A stretch of DNA of 64,000 nt from Neodiprion pinetum (lineage: Eukaryota > Arthropoda > Insecta > Hymenoptera > Diprionidae), in the NCBI RefSeq assembly GCF_021155775.2, contig NC_060235.2:609501-673500 (forward strand), given 5' to 3'. Of this stretch, positions 25,591-36,019 are shown one piece after another. The number at the start of each line of letters is the position of its first letter. Position 1 is the first letter of the stretch. The notes below the pieces were generated by a model that saw only the letters and a list, made by a program, of their open reading frames with translations, was not told the DNA's origin and did no database searches. The translations under genes were made by a program, and so were the position numbers.

Positions 25591-28266
25591 TACATCCAAA
25601 ACAAGGACCACCCTAGCGTACATGCTCGTAATTGTTAAAGGAAGAAAAATTTGGTTTAAAATTTTAAACCGAATTGTTGTAAACTCTTAGGAAAAGGGAG
25701 AAAATAATTTGGGGAAATAGAGGCAGGCACTCTGAATACGACCCGTTGCAGTTAACGCTGGATGTATACGCGAATACGAAGGCGTCGGGACGTTTATAAA
25801 TATAGTTTCGCGGTTGTCAACGTTGATTGACAGATAGATGCGAAATGATGGATTGTAGAGGAGCGAGAAACAGGGGTAAAATCGTTTTGAAATTTTTTGT
25901 CAAGTGTAAAAATTTTTGGCCGCCACCAAGATCATGGCAGCGGGCCGAAATCCCGAACCGTGCCAAACCTATACAGCGAGTATTATTTCCGTCTCATCCG
26001 CCGAAATTCTCGAGTGTTCGGAACCTCGTCGGACGATCAGTGCAGAGAGATCGCGGGTTGGCAGTATAAGTTAAGTAGCGATTAATAAAGAGCCAGCAAT
26101 AATTCTCAGCGTGAATCAAGCGCTCAATTGACACCGTAAAAATCCACTCGGCGAGCGCGAATGGTGGTCGGTCGTGTCGAGGGTTTTTGGTTCGGAAAAT
26201 GCAGAGTGAAAGACGCGCCAAGCCGCGAGAATATCCGCGGGAGGGTCGGAGGAAGGTGAAGCCAAAGAGGGACGGAAGTTCCGGCCCAAAAACAGGAACG
26301 AGGAAAATGGAAGGGGTCGATGAGGGGCGCGGGAGAAAATCCTTCCCCGTTCAGGAACCGGGCATTGCTGGTACATATAATGCATGCGATAGCGATAATT
26401 ATATAACCGCGTCGGTCGTATAGGTATATATGTATATTAGGCCGGTTTTTTAAAAAAATATTCTCTTTCCTCTTACGCACCCTTCGAAAAGATAGTTTTT
26501 AGCCTGACACGAAGCCTCGCGAAATCGGAACTCGGTAGGCAAATTCTAAAAGGTGACTCGTCCAAAATTTGAATTTTTCAAACACTCTAACCGAAATATC
26601 TCGAAAACTCAACAAGTTGGGAAACTGTTTTTGGTTTCATTTTGTAGATAGTCAAATTTTCTATAAAAACAAAAAGGTCGATGTGTATATTACCGCGGTG
26701 CATCGCGATTAATGTTTTAATTCAGTCAGCTTGTCTCATCGAATGCACGGAAATCGTTTGCGGCGGAAATTGACTAACGCAGCCGCTTGTAAATTTATCT
26801 ATCAATACCTTCTGTCCGAATGTCAACTCATTGTACAATACGGCTAATCACCGAGTCACTCTCTGCTGCGAATATACATATGCATATCCGCAATATACAT
26901 ATATGTATTATTTGCTGACCATGCCCCCGGTGTTACACATGCAGACACTTGTCACGCTTTTCCCTCGCGACGCTGTTAAATTTCTCTCAGCTACACCGAG
27001 GGCGATTCGCATAATGTACAAAGCGAAAGAAACGCACAAATGACGGAGAAGAAAGACGGAAAATTAATACCCGGCAAAAACGAGAGGGAAAGCTAGCTAT
27101 GCGATATCAATATAAATATAATATTCTCTAGTTACCCCGCAGTTATTTTATACGCTCATTGTCAGCCATAATCTATTTATTATACGTAAGCGCTGCGTAC
27201 CGTTTACATTTCTCGCGGCGTTCATTCCAATTTACCCGTGAGGTTGCTTTCGCTTTCCCTGCATTATATAGAGATCGGTTGCTGGGTATTCGATTTAAAA
27301 TATTCCCGCAATTGAATAACCAAAATTATACTGAAAATCATCCAAAATGTTGAATACCGATAGAGGAATGATTATTTTTTTTTTTTAACACAACACTATA
27401 AACCGTCATCGCAAGTTGAAGTGCTGTTGTATCCTTCAACGTCCATCCGCTGACTACGTGTTGTTACGTTATACACAAACATCCGACTAACTATTATACG
27501 TGCAGGGCACCCACGTACCCGTCAGTGTCAAATACACGTGAATTTTTTCGGTATTAAAAAAACGCCGGAAATAACAAACGGAATAGATTTCGTTTCATGT
27601 ATAACATATCCGTATCCTATGGATATCAAGAAGTATAACAACGGTGATCGAGATGTAAACTCCGGGGCGTGCTGCTGCCGTGATGTGGTACAATAAACGC
27701 GAAAACGAGAGACCGCGAGCCAGAATAGATTTTTTCTCGAAGAAAAATAAGAAAAGTCCGAGACGAATGAAATGTACATGTAGTTAGTTATACATACTGC
27801 TTTCAGCTGTGAAATCACCGATGACATCGCTCGACGAAAATGTCAACCGTATACTGCGAAGAAGCAGGGAGGCTCAAAAAGGTGGGGATCAATTCTTGTA
27901 TTCCCGATCTTACTTTCTTCCATTCCATGGTGCTCCGCACCGGCCAGGATAAATCTGGAAATGTCAGGGAATTGATAAATGGACTGAGAGGACATTCTGG
28001 GAAAAGCAAGGGTTTTTTTTCAATTCTTGGGGACAAATAAGTGCCGGTATAGCGGAACAGTTTTAGGAGAAGGAAAAAGCCATCCGTCGCTTTATTAAAT
28101 GTGTTGTAAACAAATTTTCCGTTTAACCAGTGCAGTAAATTTAGTCGTGAAAAATTATCATTAACTTATAAAATTCTATTCAAATTTTATAGTGACTGTC
28201 ACAGTTCTATTTCAGTCTATTTCATTATACTTCGATTCCTTGGTCACAACTTCTTATAAGAAGGAG

Positions 28267-28269
<3 letters not shown>

Positions 28270-28308
<39 letters not shown>

Positions 28309-28349
28309 AGGGAGAGGGAGAGGGAGAGGGAGAGGGAGAGGGAGAGGGA

Positions 28350-28399
<50 letters not shown>
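28270..28399. repeat. (GA)n/(GAGGGA)n microsatellite just upstream of the atlastin core exon
   Basis: About 130 bp of pure GA with a central block of GGGAGA hexamers, ending 82 bp before the acceptor that precedes atlastin's conserved coding exon. On the plus strand it lies in the intron (or the 5' leader, if transcription starts nearby). GAGA-type tracts bind GAF-like factors in insects; function here is inferred only. Confidence 0.8.
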
Positions 28400-28401
<2 letters not shown>

Positions 28402-28518
28402 CTCCCAGCCCTGGAACATGTGTAATAGAAAAGTTTTTCACTTCCGTTCTGGAAAGTCATAATCGGCTCTGTGGGTTTAGGAAATTCGGGAGATCGAGAG
28501 AGGATAGAGAGGCTCTCG

Positions 28519-31500
28519 ATGGAGGAACCGGAGGTTCGGGATGGACGGGAAGTGGGCAAACCCGTCCAGGTGGTACTTGCCCATCCTGACCATACTTTCG
28601 AGCTCGACGAAGACGCCCTGGAGGAGATCCTCGTCCAGGACGATATCAAGGACCGAAGCGTCGTCGTCGTTTCCGTTGCCGGAGCCTTTAGAAAGGGCAA
28701 GAGCTTCCTGCTCGACTTCTTCCTTCGCTACATGAACACCAGGGTCAGTAGTTAGGGAGAAACTAAAGAAGCTAAAGTTTGTAACGTTTAACGCGACGGT
28801 ACACAGGGAAGAAAGTCATCGTTGTGGAATATTAGAACGACTTTCCAGTTAGGATTGGACATGAATACGTTTTGTTTGTCACGGCTGACTAAATTTCAGA
28901 CATTTTCAACAAATGGTGCGAAGGTAACGATTTTTCCGAAACATGCATTCTCACAGTAACGTTACTAACTTCAACCTCGTAGAAAATCTGGATTTTCCAA
29001 CACGCCCGTTCCGCATGATTGAACCATCATTTATGCTTTGTATATATGTACCCCCATTTTGTGTAACGAACTGTTGGTACATAAACGCGAGTTACCTGCA
29101 CCCTGCATTTGATTCGGGTAATTTCGGCCCGCGCAGGGGTAGCAGGTGTTTGTTTAAAGAGTTCGCAATTAACTGCCCCATTATTGCGAGGTGTATTCGA
29201 ACTCGTTACACACGTCCACGTGTACCTGCACCCTCGCCACCATCGCCAGATGCATACTCTCGTTCAATCTCGCATTTATAACGCGATAGGCGAGGGGACA
29301 CGGTGAAATATTCCATTACACCGAAGAATCGCCGATCGATCGTTCACCAGCATCAGTCGATTTTAGTCAACCGTTCGTCGTTCCAACGTGACTTTCACGT
29401 TTTTAGGTACCTTCGGTGCGATACCCAGTAATGCAGTCATCGTTCAATTAATAAGGAAACCCGTTTCCGTTTCATGTTCCATCATTGATGTGGGAAATTT
29501 CTACGACGCTGCGATCTGCCTCGCCGCTTGATTACCGACAGTATAATCTCAATATTGAAACGAACTCGTGGCTGGGGGCGGACGAAGATCCCTTGGATGG
29601 TTTTTCGTGGAGGGGAGGATCCGAGCGCGATACTACGGGGATTTTAATGTGGTCGAAAGTGTTCAAGGGGACGCTTCCCAGCGGTGAGAAGGTTGCCATT
29701 ATACTGATGGACACTCAGGGAGCGTTCGACAGTCAATCGACGGTCAGAGATTGCGCAACGGTATTCGCCTTGAGCACCATGCTGTCTTCGGTACAAATAT
29801 ACAATCTATCGCAAAATATCCAGGAGGATGATCTTCAGCATTTACAACTGTTCACCGAGTACGGTAGATTGGCTTTGGAAAAGTCAGGCAGCGTACCATT
29901 CCAGAGATTACAGTTCTTGGTGAGGGACTGGAGTTTCCCTTACGAGGCTGACTATGGGGCTGAAGGGGGTAAAAAGATACTCCAGAGAAGACTGGAGATA
30001 TCGAGCAGGCAACATCCCGAGTTGCAGAGCTTGAGGAGACACATTAAATCCTGTTTCTCAGACATATCATGCTTCCTTATGCCTCATCCCGGACTAAAAG
30101 TTGCCACAAATCCAAATTTCGACGGTAGATTGGCGGAAATTGAATCTGAGTTTAAAGTTCAACTGAAGACGTTAGTGCCGATGCTACTTGCTCCGGAAAA
30201 TTTAGTTACGAAAAAAATTGACGGTCAAGTCGTCAAAGCTAGAGACCTGTTAGAGTACTTCAAGAGTTACATTAAAATTTACAAAGGAGATGAGCTTCCC
30301 GAACCGAAGAGTATGCTTGTGGTAAGATTATTTTCCTAGTCTAGTATACCAGTTTAATTGTCTCGACGGTCCGGCGACTAGAAATGGAACTGTACAACGT
30401 CCACCGTTTTAGCGATAACTCAATAATTTTCAAACAGGCAACAGCTGAGGCGAACAACTTGTCCGCGGTAGCCGAGGCGAAAGATCTGTACTCGCAGATG
30501 ATGGAAAATGTCTGCGGGGGTGCCAAACCATTTTTGGCAACAGCTCACCTAGAGTCGGAGCACCAAAGGTGCGTCGACAGAGCGCTCTATCAATTCTCGA
30601 ATAAACGAAAAATGGGGGGCGACGAGTTCAGCCAAACTTACATGGAAAAATTACAAAAGGTAAACTCGATATCTGCGCATCGACAAAGGAACTCGTCTTT
30701 TATGCGGTTCTTCATTTCCCCACTCATTTTTCCGCAGGACATGGATGACTCGTTTCAACAATTCAAGGCGCACAACGAAAGTAAAAATATTTTCAAGGCA
30801 GCTCGAACACCGGCAGTGTTTTTCGCCATTGCCGTAACAATGTACATCCTTTCCGGAGTATTCGGCTTGGTTGGTCTCTACACCATTGCGAATATTTGTA
30901 ATCTTGTTATGGGCATTGGACTCTTGACGCTGGTGCTGTGGGCCTACATCAGGTTCGTAGATCACAATTTGAAAATTTTGTCCTAGCGACTCTTACTGAG
31001 AAAGGGTTATCGAACCACGACGTTCGTATCTTGTTACAGATACAGTGGAGAGCTTCGAGAGCTCGGAACACAAATAGATGAATTAGCAAGTGCCATTTGG
31101 GAAAATGTAAGTAACAGTCGATCCTCGCTAAGTTTACCGTCTTCTTCAATCAAAACAAATTAATATCAATTGATAAAGTCATCGCTTGTAATCCAATATT
31201 AACAAGTGCAGCTGACACGTATGTATATACTTAAAGCACCAGAGGCAACAGTTGACTCGCTTATTCATCGGAACGCTTACAAATTTTTATAACATATTTA
31301 ACCATGAAATGAAACAATTCGACGGTCAGATCCTTGAATGAGAATTGCTAAAAATACTGCTAGTATCAGTGAAAGCTGATACTTGAATGACACACTCCTG
31401 TGTTTCGATTAACATGTGGCATTTTCTTGTTCCAACAGGCCTGGCTATGTCTACATCTTATTCACAGGTTGCGATACATAATCCTTTCCGTATTTTTTGT

Positions 31501-32097
31501 TTTTATATGCTCCATCCCTTCCGTCGCCCTCATTCGTAGTTATCTTCGCAAGCATCGCAAAGTCTGATCCCACGCTTCCTTTTCATTCGCTATCTATTCA
31601 AAGTTTATGTCGCTCTCGAATGAAACTCTCGCCATTGATTTACAATGCTTTAAACGTAGGTTACGATGCTATTTATAACCCGTTTTTACTTATGTTTCGC
31701 AAACTTGTATAAATTATGTTTATCCTAGCCTTTTATGCCTGCATTTTCGTTGATGATTTATTATCGTATTATAATTATTTATCCCCGACACTAACACGCG
31801 CGCCATCCTTTGAATGGAATCAACGATTAGGAAAGGTACAGTCTACTTGTTACGATCAAAGTTTAGAACGATGTATCCAAATATATGATGTAAAAAAAAT
31901 AAGGATTGACGAAAATTAATTTTCAACGACGAAACGTGAACGGTCATGTACGAATGATGATATTTTTAATATTCTAGTTCATGAAACCGCTTTATCAACA
32001 GTTCGTGGAGAAGTCGGTGTCCGTAGCTGTCGCGCAGGCTGCTGAGATGGCTACAAATTCGACGTTAAGTGCAAACGGCAAGCCTAAAATATCGTAA
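28519..32097 (+). CDS. atl: Atlastin, dynamin-like ER fusion GTPase (six coding exons)
   Basis: Atlastin is the ER-membrane GTPase that tethers and fuses ER tubules homotypically. Exons: 28,519-28,743; 29,542-30,321; 30,438-30,659; 30,738-30,952; 31,040-31,106; 31,978-32,097 (TAA). Phases agree at every junction and the sum is 542 residues, close to Drosophila Atl. Visible features: P-loop GAFRKGKS at residues 55-62, DTQG at 132-135, the RD motif of LVRDW at 203-204, then a helical middle domain. Two adjacent membrane segments (about 434-455 and 458-480) are followed by the conserved YSGEL and a C-terminal tail (FMKPLYQQF). The first exon's donor (AGG|GTCAGT) is weaker than consensus but keeps phase 0. 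ATG 28,519 is the first in frame after stops at 28,423-28,428. An upstream exon at 23,423-23,477 could extend the N-terminus by 31 residues. Identification is very secure; the N- and C-terminal isoforms are less so. Confidence 0.95.
28769..28979. mobile_element. MITE family 'GAGGCTGAAGT', copy 6, inside atlastin intron
   Basis: Lies 25 bp after the donor of atlastin's first core exon. Left GAAGCTAAAGTTTGTAACG and right CGTTACTAACTTCAACCTC are inverted termini. The right end is the best-preserved terminus in the window, and the interior matches copy 5. Confidence 0.6.
28980..29541. other. Atlastin intron remainder
   Basis: Non-coding sequence between the MITE copy and the acceptor GACAG|TATAAT at 29,541. 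No further exon is required by phase or by comparison with atlastin proteins. Confidence 0.5.
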
Positions 32098-32928
32098 CTT
32101 TCATTCCCTTAATTATGTTTCGCCCGGTAGGAAATATAAAAAAAGATAAATACACAAGGCATGAGAAGAAAAATATAAAGCTGCTAACGAAGCACACCGC
32201 AATAATGCAATCTTACAAAAGAAGAAGGAAAAAAAAAAACTTATTTTTGGCATGACTAAATTCAGATTCGATACAATTATTATCAAACACGCTGTGAAAT
32301 TTTTAAAGGCTATATGTCACAGGAATAACATAGTGGCAATGAAGAGGTCAACCTATGATAGTTGTGAATGTATGTACAGTATACTCTGATAGTTAATCAA
32401 TGTCAGATTGTTAAAATTATGGTTATTATTACAATCTATGATCATTGCTATTATATTGTTATAGAAATAAAATCTTGTACCAATAAGCAGTGCTATTATT
32501 GTAGGTTGGTCAAAAATGATTACTTTTCACTACTAAGCTACGTAGGATTAGTTTTCCGTCATAGTACATTGCCGGTAGTAGACATAAAAGCCGAAGCATA
32601 TTTGACCGTGCTACGAATAATATCTGGTTCATATATTATTTTTGTTGCCTTTCGTAATACAAGTTTTGTAATATTTTTGCTATATCCGCGACTATAACCC
32701 CTTTTAAATTCATCTTTTTTTTTTTGCTATTGTCTTTTAACTTTCTTCTAACTTGGTGCGAGAAATTCTTAATCGAATGAGACGTAATTAATACTTCCAC
32801 AAATAAAATTGAATTGACCCAAATGTTACAAAGCCTTGTCAAGATTCTGTGACTCTTGTTCAATAACACCCGAGTTCAAAAGTATGTCATAAAAGTTTTT
32901 AATTGACAGATAACATCATTAGACTGTC

Positions 32929-32959
<31 letters not shown>

Positions 32960-34405
32960 ATTTATATATTTATATACACATGTATACTCTGTTCCAAAAT
33001 AATGTAGCATACTTTTTTGCTGGTGACTGTCTTGCCATGTATTTTACATACAATGCCTTGTGACGCTATTTTAGCATTGATTTTGATTACTTGTTTGTAC
33101 ATTGTTACGGTTTTTTGATTTTTTTTTCATTTTTAATTATGTACGTACGTACGTACATGCAAATATTTGTATCGATTATTTACTCAACACGTGTAATCAG
33201 TATTTTTTAGTTCTCCATTCTTGCATGAGTTTTTAAAGAATTCCTTGGTATTCTTTATTTAAACGAGGAAACACCTTTGTACGACGAATGCTGTTTTTAA
33301 CAGCTTCGGGTACACAAGGTTTTTATTAGAAAATAATTCTTAGTCAATAGAACAAAAGCTCAATAACAAGTGCTAACCGAATAAAGTAAACCGTTGAGAG
33401 GATTTTTATCAAACAATAGTAAAAATGATAAAGAATAAACTTTTTTAAACGGTGATGGCGCATACATTTTTTTTCTTAAATATATTACTCATGTGATTTT
33501 AATAGTTTCTTTGGTACTGTGTTAATTTATTAAAGGGAAGTTGTTATTGTTTTGTAATTCCGTATTTGAAATTTCTAAGCCATTGGCCACAGTAACGATG
33601 ACTTGCTCGATTACTTAACTGAAGGTGAACTTGTAGCGCGTTACAAAATTTAAGTAGTACCTTAAGGTTTATTTACAAAAATGTAGAGAAGACTCATTTG
33701 TCCGAACGTGTAAGTAATCGATAAGCAAGTCCTTAAGCAAGGTGCCATTATTTAAATTGAAAATATATATTGAACATCCACGGCTCGAAGGAAGTATGAT
33801 TCAATCTTGAGTCATTGCATTAATTTCCTACAAGAATAAATTAAATAATCTCTACTTAAATCATAGCAATAAAAGTCCGGGCACGAGATATCTCAAGAAA
33901 ATATTTTCCTCTGTGAAGAGTCGAACTCTTGTCCCTTACTCTTGATTTACATACGACTGCTATAACTCGAATGTCTTATTTTGCGAACGAATGTGTCGTG
34001 ATTTTCCTAACTTTGAAGCTCTTGCAATATTTTACTACAGCGATTGAATAAAATTATCTCTCAAAAGGGGGATGATTAGTGATTTTAAAAATATTCGTAT
34101 GTCTAATCAGGAATAAAATATTGATGCGAATTAAGTTACGTTCCAATTGTTTGTTATTATAGTAGAAATAAATGCGTATTTTTGTAATTATAACAGATGT
34201 GATTTAATAAAGGAGGAGCCTTACGGATTATGTACCGAAGCTTTGTTAACAGAAATCATCAGGGGGTAACCGTGGTTGAATAAAATAAATTGTTTATATA
34301 AATGAAAAAAGTACTGATTATTATACTATAATTACAAATCAGTTATGTAATAGATTGTTTTTTTCCTTTATACACAAGTAACATACAATCTAGCGACGAT
34401 GTCGC
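32098..34405. other. Atlastin 3' untranslated region and intergenic DNA
   Basis: AT-rich, non-coding. Several AATAAA hexamers on the plus strand (for example 32,465-32,470 and 34,206-34,211) could end atlastin transcripts. A (CT)n tract lies at about 32,925-32,959, and TACGTACG repeats near 33,141-33,160. The convergent FKBP-like gene ends at 34,406. No other gene seen. Confidence 0.5.
32465..32470 (+). terminator. Candidate atlastin poly(A) signal
   Basis: First AATAAA downstream of the atlastin stop codon (about 370 nt away). Later AATAAA copies exist, so alternative ends are possible. Confidence 0.35.
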
Positions 34406-35263
34406 TCATTCGCGTACGTGAAACATTTTCTTCACCATATTGTCATACTTCTTCTGAGCTTCGTAAACTTTTCTCCTATAAATAATCAGTCTTTCTTTTG
34501 CAGCTTGATTTTTTGGCTGTAATCCGATGACTTTTTCCATGTCTGTCAAGGCTCGTTCGTAATCCCCTTGGTTTTCCCGGGCTACAGCTAGTCTGTAGAG
34601 TGCTTTGACGTTGTTCTCGTCCCTCTGGAGCACCTTGTAGCAAAGGGAAACTGTATGCTCGAAGTTTTTCCGCGTCAAGTGACATTCCGCCATATTGTTG
34701 TACAAGATCCTCCTAAGATGTTCTATGTCATTTCTGAGCGAATCTTCTATATCGCTTTCGGGGATTGGCTCCAAACTGATAAGGATCTTGCAAGCTTTGC
34801 TAAATTTCGAAAAAGCATCAACGATTCTCGAGGACTTATAAAGGCGCACCCCTGCTTCTTTGTAATACAACGCCACATCGTACTTCTCTTTTGCCGACCA
34901 TTCCCAAATCGGTACGTGTACCTCACAGGCTAACAACTTTATCTTAAGCGATAGGCAAACAGTGTCGTCTAATTTCACTCTTACCAAACTCTGCTCCCCA
35001 GTGAACATCGTTTGAATCGCCCTCTCGACATATTCGTCTACCCTACAATCGGCATCCCCGACAGTTATTGTCAGTTCTTCTGTTGACAATAGCTTAATGT
35101 AATCGCTGTGTTGAGTTTCGGGGTTATCGGACAACCCTGATGAGTTTACGTCTTCGATTCTAACACGGCATCTGGAACGTTCCGTAGGCTTCTTTGAAAA
35201 TTTTCCAGGCACCAAAATATCTTTCTCAACGCTACTGCCCACCGACTCCCAAACTACCGTCAT
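34406..35263 (-). CDS. FKBP-like TPR co-chaperone (FKBPL type), single exon
   Basis: 285 residues, uninterrupted. Residues about 15-120 align in pattern with a degenerate FK506-binding fold: the segment around ELTITVGDADCRVDEYVERA and the following GEQSLVRVKL resemble the second FKBP domain of FKBP52-type proteins, but the aromatic drug/proline-binding pocket is not evident, so isomerase activity is unlikely. Residues about 128-270 form three TPR motifs: a first helix with KEAG, then YNNMAECH (N190) and KALYRLAVARE (K220, R224). The last two carry Asn and Lys/Arg at positions used by the Hsp90/Hsp70 carboxylate clamp. Family members act as cytosolic Hsp90 co-chaperones. The start codon at 35,263 is the first Met of the frame. 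The gene is divergent from the SDR at 36,020, with about 750 bp between starts. Assignment to FKBPL rather than another FKBP/TPR protein is by pattern only. Confidence 0.75.
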   Translation of the reverse strand: MTVVWESVGSSVEKDILVPGKFSKKPTERSRCRVRIEDVNSSGLSDNPETQHSDYIKLLSTEELTITVGDADCRVDEYVERAIQTMFTGEQSLVRVKLDDTVCLSLKIKLLACEVHVPIWEWSAKEKYDVALYYKEAGVRLYKSSRIVDAFSKFSKACKILISLEPIPESDIEDSLRNDIEHLRRILYNNMAECHLTRKNFEHTVSLCYKVLQRDENNVKALYRLAVARENQGDYERALTDMEKVIGLQPKNQAAKERLIIYRRKVYEAQKKYDNMVKKMFHVRE

Positions 35264-36019
35264 GACTGTATCTCACTTCTTCAACAGACTTTCTCAATAT
35301 TATTCACGCGATTCTTGAAAAGCGAGAAAATTATCTCACCGTTTTCTTAACCTAAAAGCAACTCTTTGTCGTACAAAAGCTAACGAATTACTCAATTCTT
35401 CACTGTTACAATAAGATACTCGTATACAGGGGATTATTATTCACCTACGGATAATGCGAAATTCTTTCAAATCGAGAAGCACGCTCGATAAACGGCCAGA
35501 ATCCGGCGCCGATGACAGCCGCCTGCGATGATAGATGTCAAATTGTCAACTGATGTGCGTGCATTGTTCATGCGATGCACGTGCAGATCCGGTTTGATGG
35601 AATGAATGAACAAGCGATAACTGAGAAATGATCATTTCACGGAATTTTACGGAAAAATTAAAGAATTACGTTTCTCCTTGTTATGCGAATATCTGTCATT
35701 GATCGATGTAACAAAACAATGAATAAAATTTAAGAGTTTGGTTGGTCGCAACTGAAAGTGCTTCCTAGGTAACGGCTGCTGCTATGCATTGTTAACTCTC
35801 ACATCCGGCCCTCTTGAAATTATTATCATCAATCTAGATCAATTCGTTGCATTTCCCCCTGTAAATTTATTTTAATACAGTTCACCAGCTGAGACCGGTC
35901 GCTGTTTCTCCCAAACTCAAGCCTGCTACCGATAGTCGATGCCGTTTAGTTTCAAACTTTGAGCTACAGTTTGACAGCTTATCGTGGCATAAATTTTGTC
36001 ATACCTTTGTAAAATCGCC
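35264..36019. promoter_or_regulatory. Shared divergent promoter region
   Basis: The 756 bp between two head-to-head start codons (FKBP-like on -, SDR on +). No TATA box is obvious; CpG content is moderate near 35,500. Both 5' leaders and core promoters must lie here if neither gene has upstream non-coding exons. Confidence 0.35.

Noticed and set aside
28192..28700. Open frames rich in Arg-Glu or Ser-Leu across the GA tract
   Set aside because: Products of the (GA)n repeat. The one overlapping atlastin's first core exon on the other strand is a shadow frame.
30951..30986. Stop codon after AYIRFVDHNLKILS as atlastin's normal C-terminus
   Set aside because: A donor AG|GTTCGT precedes it and the next exon supplies the conserved YSGEL and tail; more likely intron read-through.
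33890..33985. Minus-strand tRNA-like sequence (AGAGTTCGACTCTT with a plausible T-arm)
   Set aside because: The acceptor stem and D-arm could not be paired convincingly. At best a decayed tRNA or tRNA-derived repeat.
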